Assembly: GCF_007829815.1 (NCBI RefSeq)
Contig: NZ_VIWT01000006.1
Location: 62,001 to 126,000 of the forward strand
Direction of reading: 5' to 3'
Length of the DNA: 64,000 nt
Origin: Kitasatospora viridis
GTDB taxonomy: Bacteria > Actinomycetota > Actinomycetes > Streptomycetales > Streptomycetaceae
Positions 19,134 to 27,935 of the stretch are shown here, in pieces; within the stretch, counting starts at the first letter, position 1; every line of letters starts with the position of its first letter. A program made the translations under genes and the position numbers. The notes below the pieces were generated by a model that worked only from the letters and a program-made list of their open reading frames with translations, searched no databases and was not told the origin of the DNA.

Positions 19134-19900
19134 ACGCACAGCGTCTGGTCCGGGTCGCCCGGGACCTGGAAGGACTCGTAGGCGAAGTGCAGTTCGCCGA
19201 CCTCCGGGTGCAGGTAGGACTTGGCGCCGTGGGTGCGGCGCAGCACCTTGTGGTCGTTCCACCAGCCGGTGAACTCGGGGCAGCGCAGGGTCAGTTCGCC
19301 GACCAGCTCGGCCAGTCGGCGGTCGGTCGGGTAGCGGCCGGCCTCCAGCCGCAGGATCGCCACCGTCTCCGCCGCGCGCAGCTCCCAGTCGAGGACCCGC
19401 TCGCGGGCGGCCGGGTCGAGCAGGTAGAAGCGGGCCACGTTGCGCTGGGTGGCCGGCAGCGCGTCGAAGTCGGTCAGCACCTCGCGGGCCAGGCGGTTGG
19501 CGGCCAGCACGTCGGTGCGCCGGCCGAGCACGAGGGCCGGCACGTGCTCCAGGGTCTGCAGCATCAAGTGCAGCCCCGGCCGCACTCGTTGCGGCGCGGC
19601 CGGGCTCTGCCGGGCCCGGCCCGGGCGGGCCAGCAGGTCGTCCAGGTGCTCGCGCTCGTCCGGGCTCAGCCGCAGCGCGCCGGCCAGCGCCTCCACCACC
19701 TCGGGGGAGGGGCGGCCGGACCGGCCCTGCTCCAGCCGGGTGTAGTACTCGGTGCTCACCCCGGCCAGCCGGGCCACCTCGTCGCGGCGCAGCCCGGGCA
19801 CCCGGCGGGCCCGCCCGCCGGCCGGCAGTCCCGCCTGCTCGGGGGTGATCCGCGCCCGGCGGGTGCGGAGGAAGTCGGCCAACTCGCTGCTACGGTCCAT
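19052..19900 (-). CDS. XRE-family regulator with MmyB-like ligand-binding domain (copy 1)
   Basis: The 282-aa protein has an N-terminal helix-turn-helix (LRRDEVARLAGVSTEYYTRL) and a C-terminal MmyB-type domain (about 100-270; ending with LCVYNVEPGSPTADAVRLLASW). MmyB domains are thought to bind fatty acids or similar small ligands. It is divergent from an SDR gene, and the same arrangement is repeated immediately downstream. A GACAAT hexamer 6 nt before the ATG on the minus strand may be a leaderless -10. Confidence 0.92.
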   Translation of the reverse strand: MDRSSELADFLRTRRARITPEQAGLPAGGRARRVPGLRRDEVARLAGVSTEYYTRLEQGRSGRPSPEVVEALAGALRLSPDEREHLDDLLARPGRARQSPAAPQRVRPGLHLMLQTLEHVPALVLGRRTDVLAANRLAREVLTDFDALPATQRNVARFYLLDPAARERVLDWELRAAETVAILRLEAGRYPTDRRLAELVGELTLRCPEFTGWWNDHKVLRRTHGAKSYLHPEVGELHFAYESFQVPGDPDQTLCVYNVEPGSPTADAVRLLASWTAAPLGA

Positions 19901-20091
19901 GGGTCCATTGTCGGGCAGCCAGCCGGTGCGCCGGGGCCCGGAGGGTGACCCTGCCAGTACCTGTCTCGGGCGGGCCCGTTACGGCCCTTCCGGGGCCGCC
20001 GGGCGGTGGTGTGATGGTTCCACGGCCGACGGAGCGTCAGCCGGACGGAACGTCAACCACCGTGAATACCACACACCCGAGGTGCATCCGC

Positions 20092-20868
20092 ATGTCCCAG
20101 TACACCCCTGCCCTGCCGCTCACCGGCCGCGTCGCCGTCGTCACCGGCGCCTCCAGCGGGCTCGGCGAGGCCACCGCCGAGAAGCTGGCCGCGCTCGGCG
20201 CCCAGGTCGCCCTGCTGGCCCGGCGCGCCGACCGGCTGGACGAGCTGGCCGCCCGGATCCGCAAGGACGGCGGCACCGCGCTGGCGATCGCCGTGGACGT
20301 CACCGACGTCGCCGCGGTGCGCGCCGCCGCCGACCGGGTCCAGGCCGAACTCGGCACCGCCGACCTGCTCTTCAACAACGCCGGGGTGATGCTCCCGTCG
20401 CCGGTCGAGGAGTCGGCCACCGCCGTGTGGCAGCAGCAGATCGACCTCAACATCTCCGGCCTGATGAACGTGATCGGCGCCTTCACCCCGCAGTTGGTGG
20501 CGGCCGCGGCCGAGCGCGGCGTGGCCGACCTGATCAACACCTCCTCGATCGCGGCGCAGAACATCTTCCCCACCTTCGCCGTCTACTCCGCGTCGAAGGC
20601 CTACGTCAGCCACCTCTCCCGCCACCTGCGCGCGGAGTTGGGCGCGAAGAACGTCCGGGTCTCGGCGATCGAGCCGGGCATCGTCGCCACCGAACTCCAG
20701 AGCCACGTCACCGACCCGGGTGCCCGGGAGTGGCTGGCGGAGTCCAAGCAGACGATGGAGTGGCTGACCCCGCAGGACGTCGCCGAGACGATCGGCTTCC
20801 TGGCCGCGCTGCCGCCCCGGGTCAACCTTCAGCAGGTCACCATCATGCCGACCGGCCAGGCGAGTTGA
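20092..20868 (+). CDS. Short-chain dehydrogenase/reductase (copy 1)
   Basis: The 258-aa classical SDR has TGASSGLGEA (cofactor loop), NNAGVM, a catalytic Ser in LINTSSIAAQN and YSASK (YxxxK). The C-terminus IMPTGQAS is short. It probably uses NADP(H); the substrate is unknown. It is divergent from the XRE/MmyB regulator at 19052-19900, its likely controller. Its 3' end overlaps the next XRE gene by 26 nt on the other strand. Confidence 0.92.
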   Translation: MSQYTPALPLTGRVAVVTGASSGLGEATAEKLAALGAQVALLARRADRLDELAARIRKDGGTALAIAVDVTDVAAVRAAADRVQAELGTADLLFNNAGVMLPSPVEESATAVWQQQIDLNISGLMNVIGAFTPQLVAAAAERGVADLINTSSIAAQNIFPTFAVYSASKAYVSHLSRHLRAELGAKNVRVSAIEPGIVATELQSHVTDPGAREWLAESKQTMEWLTPQDVAETIGFLAALPPRVNLQQVTIMPTGQAS

Positions 20869-21685
20869 CCCGCCGTCCGGGCTCGCCCAGCGCGCGCAGC
20901 GCCCGCTCGGTGGGCGAGCCGGGGTCGGCCGTGATCAGCACGACCTCCTGGTCGTCCTCGGGCACCAGCAGGACGTCGCAGTTCAGCCGCAGCCGGCCGG
21001 CCGTCGGGTGGTCGACGGTCTTCGTGCGGTGCCCGGGGGCGTGCACCGGGTGAGCTTGCCAGAGCTGCCGGAACTCCTCGCTGCCGGAGTGCAGTTCGGC
21101 CAGCAGGGCGGTCAGCCGGGGGTCGTGCGGGTAGCGGTCGGCGGACCGGCGCAGCCGCGCCACCACCACGTGCCCGAACTCCTCGGTGCCGGAGCTCGCG
21201 GGCAGCCGCCACTGCTCCAGGAAGCGGCGCCGGGCCAGGTTCGCCGTCCCGCGGCCGAGGTCGGCGCCGAGCAGCGCCCGGGCCAGCGGGTTCCAGGCGA
21301 CCACGCCGTACGCCGCGTCCGTGACGATGGCGGCGGTCTGCGGCAGCCGTTCCAGCATCCGGGCCACCTGCGGGCGCACCCGCCGGACGGCGCTCGGCGC
21401 GGGCGGCGCGGTCGACCCGGCCAGCCGGAACAGGTGGCCGCGCTCGGCCGGGGTCAGGCGCAGCACCTCGGCCAGCGCGTCCAGGATCCGGTCCGAGGGG
21501 CGCGGCCCCCGGGCCTGCTCCAGCCGGGTGTAGTAGTCGACCGACATGTGGGCGAGCTCCGCGACCTCCTCGCGGCGCAGGCCCGGCGTGCGGCGCAGGG
21601 TGCCCGCCACCGCCAACCCCGCCGCCTCCGGGCGCAGTCCCGCCCGCCGCTCCCGCAGGAAGCGGGCCAGTTCCTGCCGCGCCAT
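20843..21685 (-). CDS. XRE-family regulator with MmyB-like ligand-binding domain (copy 2)
   Basis: The 280-aa protein has a helix-turn-helix (LRREEVAELAHMSVDYYTRL) and an MmyB domain ending ITADPGSPTERALRALGE. It is a paralogue of the regulator at 19052-19900. The ATG at 21685 has GGAGGTG just upstream. It is divergent from a second SDR across 72 nt. Confidence 0.92.
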   Translation of the reverse strand: MARQELARFLRERRAGLRPEAAGLAVAGTLRRTPGLRREEVAELAHMSVDYYTRLEQARGPRPSDRILDALAEVLRLTPAERGHLFRLAGSTAPPAPSAVRRVRPQVARMLERLPQTAAIVTDAAYGVVAWNPLARALLGADLGRGTANLARRRFLEQWRLPASSGTEEFGHVVVARLRRSADRYPHDPRLTALLAELHSGSEEFRQLWQAHPVHAPGHRTKTVDHPTAGRLRLNCDVLLVPEDDQEVVLITADPGSPTERALRALGEPGRRVNSPGRSA

Positions 21686-21757
21686 GACCACCTCCGGCCG
21701 CTGCCTGGTACGGACTGTCCCTGGCAGGGCGCCAGCCGCCGGGGGACCGTGGTTGCC

Positions 21758-22474
21758 ATGAACGATCGCACAGCTCTGGTCACCGGAGCCAACAAAGGCA
21801 TCGGCAAGCACATCGCCCGGCTGCTCGCGGCCGAGGGCTTCACCGTGTACGTGGGATCCCGCGACGCCGGGCGCGGACGGCAGGCGGTCGAGGAGATCGG
21901 CGCCGGCGCCCGGCCGCTGCTCCTCGACGTGACGGATCCCGGGAGCGTCGCCCGGGCCGCGGTCCAACTGGACCGGCTGGACGTGCTGGTCAACAACGCC
22001 GGCATCTCCCCGTCGCTCGGCGCGCCGGGCGAGACGCCCGTCGAGGAGTACCGCCGCACCTACGAGACCAACGTGTTCGGGGTGGTCGCGGTGACCGACG
22101 CCTTCCTGCCCGCCCTGCGCCGCTCCCCGCACCCGCGCATCGTCAACGTCTCCAGCGGCACCTCCTCGCTGACCTGGAGCACCAACCCCAACCCCCAGTT
22201 CACCCCGGGCAGCGGCGGCCTGGTCGCCTACCGGTCCTCCAAGGCCGCCCTCAACGCCCTCACCGTGCTGTACGCCCAGACGCTGGCCGGGGACGGCGTC
22301 AAGGTCAACGCGCTCGCCCCCGGCCTGCGGGCCACCGATCTCAACGCCCGGGCCGCCGCGGCCGGCGGCGACCCGGCCGAGGCCGCGCGGGGCGCCGTGC
22401 GCCTGGCGCTGCTGCCGGACGACGGCCCCACCGGCGGCTTCTTCTCCTGGGACGGCACGCCCGTGCCCTGGTGA
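21758..22474 (+). CDS. Short-chain dehydrogenase/reductase (copy 2)
   Basis: The 238-aa SDR has TGANKGIGKH, NNAGIS, a Ser in NVSSGTSS and YRSSK (YxxxK). It belongs to the NADP(H)-dependent carbonyl-reductase-like group by its KGIG loop. The adjacent divergent XRE/MmyB gene is the likely regulator. The stop codon forms one arm of a small hairpin shared with the convergent hydrolase gene. Confidence 0.9.
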   Translation: MNDRTALVTGANKGIGKHIARLLAAEGFTVYVGSRDAGRGRQAVEEIGAGARPLLLDVTDPGSVARAAVQLDRLDVLVNNAGISPSLGAPGETPVEEYRRTYETNVFGVVAVTDAFLPALRRSPHPRIVNVSSGTSSLTWSTNPNPQFTPGSGGLVAYRSSKAALNALTVLYAQTLAGDGVKVNALAPGLRATDLNARAAAAGGDPAEAARGAVRLALLPDDGPTGGFFSWDGTPVPW

Positions 22475-22484
22475 CGGGGCGTCA
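22472..22484. terminator. Mini-hairpin over two convergent stop codons
   Basis: TGACG-GGG-CGTCA: the TGA ends the SDR gene and the TCA is the reverse complement of the hydrolase stop. The same design recurs at 58482-58494, and at 61658-61670 next to one gene end. Confidence 0.5.
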
Positions 22485-23426
22485 GCGGCCCGCGAACACC
22501 TCGACGGTGGGCACGAAGGCGGCCGCGTCCTGGAACAGGAAGGCGTGGCCGGCGTCCGGGTAGAGCACCAGGCGGGCCCCGTGCACGGCGTCGCGCAGCT
22601 GGTGGTCGTTGGCGCTCGGGTCGAGCTGGTCCTCGGCGCCGTCGGCCACCAGGGTGGGGGCGTGGATCCGCCCGAGCCGGCGGCCGGCCGGGTCCTGGCC
22701 CGCCATCCACTCGTGCAGCGCCGTGTCCTGGGCCGACTTGACGGCGGCGGAGGCCCCGTAGAAGTGCGGGTAGCGCGAGACGTCCGTCAGGTAGGCCAGG
22801 GCCGCCGAGCCCTGGTCCGCCGGGAAGAGCACCGCCATCCGCACGGCCGGGATCGGGCTGTCCAGCGCGGCCGCGGCGGCGGGCGGGACGGGCAGCGCCG
22901 CCCCGGTGCCGGACTGGGTGGCGGCCAGCACCAGGCGGCCCACCTGGCCGGGGTGGCGGACGGCGAGCGCCTGGGCGACCATCCCGCCCAGCGACCAGCC
23001 GAGCACGGTCGGCCGGCGCAGGTGCAGGGCGGCGATCAGCGCGCTGGTCTGGTCGGCCATGCCGGGCACGGTCAGCGGCCCGGCCGGGGCGGCCGTGGCA
23101 CCGATGCCCGCGTTGTCGAAGACCACCACCCGGTGGTGCGCCGCCAGCCCGTCCACGAAGCCCGGCGCCCAGCCGTCCATCGACATGCCCCGCCCGGCGA
23201 TCAGCAGGATTGGGCTGCCCTCGCCCACCTCGCGGTAGCCGACGTCGCCGTGCGCCGTGTGCGCGACCAGCGTGGGCGCGCCGAGGATGTCCGGGGTCGG
23301 CGGCGCGCCGACCGCTGCCGCCGACCCGGTGGCCGCCAGGGCCACCGCCGCGCCGACCGCGGTGCTCACCGCCACCCGGACGGTCCGGGCCCACCCGCCG
23401 CGCTGTCGTGCCGTTCGTCCGGACAT
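22482..23426 (-). CDS. Secreted alpha/beta hydrolase
   Basis: The 314-aa protein has an N-terminal signal peptide (RTARQRGGWARTVR followed by a hydrophobic Ala/Val stretch, ending SAAAVG). The alpha/beta-hydrolase fold follows, with nucleophile elbow GWSLGG, an acid in VADGAEDQLD and His in DAGHAFLF. It probably acts outside the membrane on an ester or amide of unknown identity. It follows the putative RiPP operon by 81 nt on the same strand, so it could be co-transcribed. A role in that pathway is speculation. Confidence 0.88.
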   Translation of the reverse strand: MSGRTARQRGGWARTVRVAVSTAVGAAVALAATGSAAAVGAPPTPDILGAPTLVAHTAHGDVGYREVGEGSPILLIAGRGMSMDGWAPGFVDGLAAHHRVVVFDNAGIGATAAPAGPLTVPGMADQTSALIAALHLRRPTVLGWSLGGMVAQALAVRHPGQVGRLVLAATQSGTGAALPVPPAAAAALDSPIPAVRMAVLFPADQGSAALAYLTDVSRYPHFYGASAAVKSAQDTALHEWMAGQDPAGRRLGRIHAPTLVADGAEDQLDPSANDHQLRDAVHGARLVLYPDAGHAFLFQDAAAFVPTVEVFAGR

Positions 23427-23507
23427 GTCCGGTCCCCCTCGATCGGATCTGAGTTCCTGTCAGCGCCCTTTGTACTGCATGGAGATGAGACCCCGGAGCC
23501 GGGTGGC

Positions 23508-24380
23508 TCACCAGGGGAGCAGCGGATGGGTGACCGCCAGCAGGAGCAGCCCGAGCGAGGCGGCGGAGAACGGCACGATCCGGCGCGGGCTGATCGCGGT
23601 GAAGGCCAGGTGGGTCGGCACGGCCAGCAGCACGGTGGCGGCGGCCGGGAGCAGACCCAGCGCGCCCAGGCCCAGGGTGACCTCGGTCGCGGCGGTGGCG
23701 ACGGCCGCCGCCCGGCAGCCGGCCTGGAACGCGGGGGCGGCCAGCAGCACGGCGAGCTGGGGCAGGCGCGGCAGCGGGAGGAACTCGCGGCTGCCCGCGG
23801 CGGCCTGCCAGGAGTTGTAGGCGATGTTGTCCGCGATCACCCCGCCGCGCATGAAGTGCGGCGAGCGGAGCTTGCGGATCCCCGCCACCAGGTACATCTG
23901 CGCGGCGAAGAACGAGGCGGCGGCCCCGACCGGCGCCGCCCGCGGCGCGCCCGTCGCCAGCACGGTGACCTGGCGCAGGCCGAGCACGGCGAGCAGGACC
24001 AGCAGGCACACGCTGGTGTAGCGGGGCGCCCGGTCGCCCAGGACCACGGCGGCGGCCAGCGCGCAGCAGAGCAGCGTGAGGGCGCCGCTCCAGCGCGGCG
24101 ACGGCAGCCCGGCCGCGAGCAGCAGTGCGGCGGCGGCGGCCGCCTCGGCGAGCGCGCGGCGGCGCCTGGCGGCCAGCGCGGCGGGCCCGGTCCAGCCCCG
24201 GCCGAGGCGGTAGACGCCCGCGCGGGCGTAGTCGCGGCGGACGGCCCGGTCGTCCAGCAGGACCAGGGCGGCCTGCCAACCGAGGGCGAGCACCAGGCAG
24301 CCGGTCGCCGCGGCGGCGGCCGTCGCGGCGGACGGGCCGGCCAGGCCGAACGAGCTGGTCAGGGCGGCCGGGCCGGTCAC
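23508..24380 (-). CDS. Multi-pass membrane protein, HTTM/SdpB-like
   Basis: The 290-aa protein has about seven hydrophobic segments. The stretch MYLVAGIRKLRSPHFMRGG resembles the HTTM-fold region of SdpB-type proteins, which with SdpA mature the Bacillus SDP toxin. Start is GTG at 24380, overlapping the stop of the 130-aa membrane gene (GTGA), so the pair is translationally coupled. It is the last clear gene of the putative RiPP operon, where it may process, export or give immunity to the product (inference). The family assignment rests on weak motif similarity; a DoxX-type protein is the main alternative. Confidence 0.6.
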   Translation of the reverse strand: MTGPAALTSSFGLAGPSAATAAAAATGCLVLALGWQAALVLLDDRAVRRDYARAGVYRLGRGWTGPAALAARRRRALAEAAAAAALLLAAGLPSPRWSGALTLLCCALAAAVVLGDRAPRYTSVCLLVLLAVLGLRQVTVLATGAPRAAPVGAAASFFAAQMYLVAGIRKLRSPHFMRGGVIADNIAYNSWQAAAGSREFLPLPRLPQLAVLLAAPAFQAGCRAAAVATAATEVTLGLGALGLLPAAATVLLAVPTHLAFTAISPRRIVPFSAASLGLLLLAVTHPLLPW

Positions 24381-24769
24381 TGCAGCTCCTCGGCCGCCGC
24401 GATCAGCCGCTCCCGGCCAGCGCCCGGGGCCAGCGGCGCCGCGTACAACCGCCCGTCGGGGCCGCCCTGGTAGCGGACCCGCCAACTGCCCGTCGAGCCG
24501 ATGATCAGACCGTCGAACGGCAGCGGCGGCTCCGTGGCGCGCAGCAGGCGGTTGAGCTCCGCGACGGTGAGCAGGTGGCCCTCGGGGGCCAGCCCGAGCT
24601 CCCGGTGGCGCACCGCCCGCCGCCGGCCGTCCGGCCCGCCGGTGGTCCACAGGTAGCCCTTGGAGGAGCCGGAGTACATGCCCCAGGCGAACGGCCGGTG
24701 CGGGGCCCGCCGCACGCCCCAGCCGACGAACAGTGCGAGCGCCACCAGCGCGATGACTTCGAGCACCAC
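24377..24769 (-). CDS. Small one-helix membrane protein, possible SdpA-like partner
   Basis: The 130-aa protein has one N-terminal membrane helix (about residues 2-19) followed by a soluble domain starting RPFAWGMYSGSSKGYLW. Gene size, topology and tight coupling to the following HTTM-like gene parallel the sdpA-sdpB pair, but I cannot claim sequence homology. It lies 27 nt downstream of the methyltransferase. Confidence 0.6.
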   Translation of the reverse strand: MVLEVIALVALALFVGWGVRRAPHRPFAWGMYSGSSKGYLWTTGGPDGRRRAVRHRELGLAPEGHLLTVAELNRLLRATEPPLPFDGLIIGSTGSWRVRYQGGPDGRLYAAPLAPGAGRERLIAAAEELQ

Positions 24770-24796
24770 GGTGCGTCCCCTTCCGGTGCGGGCGGA

Positions 24797-25570
24797 TCAG
24801 GCGTGCCGGTAGACCGGGACGTGGTAGGCGCAGCCGTCCTGGAACGGCGTGCCGGCCCAGCTGCCGTAGCGCCGGTGCAGCCGCAGCCCGGCCAGTCGGG
24901 CCATCAGGTCCAGCTCGCCGGACCCGGCGTAGCGGAACCGGACGTGAACGTGGTTCAGGTCCGGCCCGTCGGCGATCAGGTAGTGCGACTCGTAGCGCTG
25001 CTCGGCCCGGTCCACCCGCCGGTGCCGCACCACCAGCGAGCCGTCGGCGGTCGGCAGCACCTGGCCGGCGGCGGACTGCGGCGCGCACAGCGTCTCCGGC
25101 AGCAGCGCGTCGAAGACGAACGAGCCGCCCGGCGCGAGCCGCGCCGCGACCGCTGCGAAGCAGCGCAACTGCGCCTCCTGGGTGGGGAGTTCGAAGAAGG
25201 TGCCGCCGGCCAGGTAGACCAGCGAGTAGCGGACACCGGGCGGCAGGTCGGTGAAGTCGCCGATGGTCAGGGCGATCCGCTCGCCGCCCGGGCGGGAGCG
25301 CAGCTCGGCGGCCATCTCCGGCGAGCCGTCCACGCCGTGCACCTCCAGGCCGCGCGCGGCCAGCGGCAACGCGACCCGGCCGGTGCCGGGCCCGAGCTCC
25401 AGCACGGGCCCGGCACCGGCGAGTTCGGCGAGCAGGGCGACGGTGTCGGCGGTGGGGGCCGCGTGGCCGAACCAGTCGTCGTAGCGGGCGGCGAACCGGG
25501 CGGCGTACGAGTCCGCCCGGCGATCGGAGGCCGGGGTGGTCGGGGGCGGGGTGGCGGCGTCGACGGACAT
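24797..25570 (-). CDS. SAM-dependent methyltransferase (class I)
   Basis: The 257-aa protein shows motif I VLELGPGTGR, an acidic end of strand 2 (VHGVDGS) and motif IV-like YSLVYLAGGTF. The C-terminal half is a beta-rich extension with ending YHVPVYRHA. AAGGAG precedes the ATG. The gene sits 26 nt after the YcaO gene within a tight minus-strand operon. It probably methylates the modified peptide (N-, O- or C-terminal position unknown). Confidence 0.88.
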   Translation of the reverse strand: MSVDAATPPPTTPASDRRADSYAARFAARYDDWFGHAAPTADTVALLAELAGAGPVLELGPGTGRVALPLAARGLEVHGVDGSPEMAAELRSRPGGERIALTIGDFTDLPPGVRYSLVYLAGGTFFELPTQEAQLRCFAAVAARLAPGGSFVFDALLPETLCAPQSAAGQVLPTADGSLVVRHRRVDRAEQRYESHYLIADGPDLNHVHVRFRYAGSGELDLMARLAGLRLHRRYGSWAGTPFQDGCAYHVPVYRHA

Positions 25571-25596
25571 CTCGGGCTCCTTGCGGGTGGGGGCGC

Positions 25597-26802
25597 TCAA
25601 CCCAACGGGTGGGGCAGGCGAGTCCGGGCACCGGACGGCGCCCGGTGCGCGCGCTCGTCGCTCGGCAGGCGGCGGGCGCCCGGGGCGACCAGCCGCACCA
25701 CGGCGGCGTCCGCGCCGGGGACACCGGGGGAGGTGGTGTCGACCAGCACCGCCGGGTGGCCGGTGAGGCCGGCCAGGACCTCGGCCGGGTCGGCGGGCCG
25801 CTGCCCGGTCGGGCGCGGTGTCGCGGCGGTGCGGGCTCCGTCGAGCAGGCGGGCCAGGCTGTCCTGGCGGTGGTAGGCGTGCAGGGCGTGTTCCAGTGGA
25901 CCGTCCGGCGGGGCGCCGCCGGCCGACCGCAGCCGCTGCCAGGCGGTGCGGGCGGCGGCGGTGCCCAGGCTCCAGCGCACCATCAGCGCCTCGTGGCAGG
26001 CGGCCCGCGCCGCGTCCCACAGCGCGCCCCCGGTGTCGGCGCGGGCGCCGAAGGTCTGCCCGGTGCCGTCCGGCGCGTGCAGACAGGCCAGCACGCACGC
26101 GGTGCTGGCGGGCCCGGGCAGCAGCAGGAAGGTGGCCCGCAGACCGAGCGCCGCCAGCACCCCGCGCAGCACCGGCGGCAGCGCGAACTCGGCCCGCTCG
26201 CACGGCCCGTCGGCGTACCAGGCGTGCCACAGCAGGTGACGCTCCAACACCTCCAGGGCGGCGTGCCGGGCCGCCTCGGGGCGGGTGCGGTGAGCGGCAA
26301 GGCCGGTGGAGCCCGGGCGCAGCGGGGCGGCGCAGCCGGGCGGCGGGCGGTGGGCCAGGTAGGCGGCGCAGGCCGGGACCAGCACCTCGCGGCCGTCGTC
26401 GAGCGACTCGCCGGGCACCCAGAGCAGCTCGGCCGACCGCAAATCGGCTGCCGTGTCGCGGAGTTCGGGCCAGGCGAGCGGGTCGAGGGCGGGGCGGCCA
26501 CGGCGCCGGAGCTGCTGGTAGCCGCCCGTCACGCTGCCGCGCCCGCCGGCCTCGGCGCACCGGCCCGCGAGTACGTTGCCGACGCGTTCGGCGAGCTCGC
26601 CACGGGCGCGCACCGCCACCTCGGCGGGGTCGGTGCCGGCGGCGGAGCCGATCAGCACGGGCTCGCCGTTGGCCGCGTCGCTCGCCGAGAAGGTGCGGGA
26701 GCGGGCGGCGGTGCGGGCGAACAGCAGGGCAGGGGCGGCGGGGAACGGCGCGAAGGTCTGCACCGGCCAGTGCGGTTCGGTGTCCGCGAGCCGGGTGGTC
26801 AT
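25597..26802 (-). CDS. YcaO-domain peptide-modifying protein
   Basis: The 401-aa protein contains YcaO hallmarks: a conserved RARGELAERV helix (about 66-75), GSTGLAAHRTRPEAARHAAL (about 164-183) and EVLERHLLWHAW with the catalytic-type Glu/Arg pattern (about 184-195). YcaO enzymes use ATP to activate a backbone amide, making azolines, thioamides or amidines. No E1-like partner, dehydrogenase or TfuA is encoded beside it. The start ATG overlaps the stop of the HExxH gene (ATGA), so both are translated together. The C-terminus ends LPHPLG rather than the Pro-rich tail of azoline-type YcaOs. Together with the peptide's lack of Cys and Ser, this favours thioamide or amidine chemistry (inference). 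Confidence 0.85.
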   Translation of the reverse strand: MTTRLADTEPHWPVQTFAPFPAAPALLFARTAARSRTFSASDAANGEPVLIGSAAGTDPAEVAVRARGELAERVGNVLAGRCAEAGGRGSVTGGYQQLRRRGRPALDPLAWPELRDTAADLRSAELLWVPGESLDDGREVLVPACAAYLAHRPPPGCAAPLRPGSTGLAAHRTRPEAARHAALEVLERHLLWHAWYADGPCERAEFALPPVLRGVLAALGLRATFLLLPGPASTACVLACLHAPDGTGQTFGARADTGGALWDAARAACHEALMVRWSLGTAAARTAWQRLRSAGGAPPDGPLEHALHAYHRQDSLARLLDGARTAATPRPTGQRPADPAEVLAGLTGHPAVLVDTTSPGVPGADAAVVRLVAPGARRLPSDERAHRAPSGARTRLPHPLG

Positions 26803-27830
26803 CGCCGGGTCCGTTCGAGGTCGGCCCGTTCGTGGTCGGCCCGTTCGAGGAGCGTGCGCGCCTGCGCGGCCGTCGAGCGGCCGGCGTCGGTGAGCGCCTC
26901 GCGGTGGTCCTCCAGGGTGGCGCAGCCCGCCAGGCCCTGGGCGGTCAGCAGGGCGTGCCGGGCCTCGGCCGCGGCCCGGCCGCCGTTCAGCGCGGCGGGC
27001 GGCGCGGCCAGCAGCCGTCGGTAGAGCAGCACGCTCCGGGCGAGCACCACGACCTGCTGGAACAGGCCGGCCAACGGGCGCGGGTCGGCGCGCAGCGGGG
27101 TGCGCAGCAGGTCGGTGGGCGCGCCGGAGAGGAAGGGCGTGGTCACGGCGGCGGCGTTGCACCGCGTGTGCGTGCCCTCGTGCACCAGCGCCTCGACCAG
27201 CGGCAGCGGCGCGGGCAGCGCGCCGTCCGCCGGTTCGGGCAGCACCCGGTCGGCGTTGACGAAGACCACGCCGTGCACGGTGAAGTCGGTGAACCCCGCG
27301 ATGCCCCAGCCGTCCAGCAGCGCCACCTGCCGCACCACGGTCGCGACCTCGGCGAGCATCTCCGGCCAGACCTCGCCGAGCAGCCGCTCCGCCCGGTCGA
27401 AGGCCCGGCGGTGGCGGGGGTTCCAGGGTGCGACGGTGAGCGCGGCGAGTTCGGCGGCGCGCTCGGGGCGCGGCGGGAGGCCGGCCCGGGCCCGGTCCAG
27501 GCTCTCCAGCAGGTGCCGCTCGGCGGGCGGGAGGTCGACCGGCCAGCGCGCCTCGCCGGTGCGCCGGGCGGCGCGCGCGGCGCTGGCCCGGGCGTCGGCG
27601 TCGACGCCGCGCAGCTCCTCGGCCAGTTGCCGATCGGGCTGCCCACCACTTGTCTGACGGTGTGTCAGGCGCTGGGCCCGGTGGGCGGCGGCGTGGTAGC
27701 CGGGGTAGCCGAGCGCGGTCTCGGCGGGCAGGTCGGCCTCGGGGAGCACCCGGGACAGGCCGGCCCGGACCAGCCGGGCGACGGTTCGCCCGTCCTGCTC
27801 GGCGGCGCGTGCATCTGGTGTGACCAGCAC
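26799..27830 (-). CDS. HExxH-motif protein, possible peptide beta-hydroxylase of the RiPP type
   Basis: The protein of about 343 aa has HEGTHTRCNAA (HExxH, about residue 217 from this start) with a preceding hydrophobic strand, and no signal peptide. HExxH proteins next to RiPP precursors include alpha-ketoglutarate-dependent beta-hydroxylases; a metalloprotease that removes the leader is the alternative. GGGAGG lies 8 nt before GTG 27830 but abuts GTG 27839, so I prefer 27830. Its 3' end overlaps the YcaO gene. A hairpin separates it from the precursor gene. Confidence 0.75.
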   Translation of the reverse strand: MLVTPDARAAEQDGRTVARLVRAGLSRVLPEADLPAETALGYPGYHAAAHRAQRLTHRQTSGGQPDRQLAEELRGVDADARASAARAARRTGEARWPVDLPPAERHLLESLDRARAGLPPRPERAAELAALTVAPWNPRHRRAFDRAERLLGEVWPEMLAEVATVVRQVALLDGWGIAGFTDFTVHGVVFVNADRVLPEPADGALPAPLPLVEALVHEGTHTRCNAAAVTTPFLSGAPTDLLRTPLRADPRPLAGLFQQVVVLARSVLLYRRLLAAPPAALNGGRAAAEARHALLTAQGLAGCATLEDHREALTDAGRSTAAQARTLLERADHERADLERTRR

Positions 27831-27865
27831 CTGGTCCACCTCCCATCGCGGTGGCGGGGCATGCG

Positions 27866-27895
27866 TGCGGGGCCGGACCGTGGTCCGGCCCCGCA
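27866..27895 (-). terminator. Intercistronic hairpin between precursor peptide and modifying genes
   Basis: A perfect 14-bp inverted repeat (TGCGGGGCCGGACC and GGTCCGGCCCCGCA) has only 2 nt between the arms. It lies 40 nt after the peptide stop and 35 nt before the HExxH start. It probably acts as a partial terminator or mRNA stabiliser giving excess peptide over enzymes. Confidence 0.75.
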
Positions 27896-27935
27896 GTCCG
27901 GGCGGGCGCCCGGACGGAGTTGCGGACGGCGTCGG

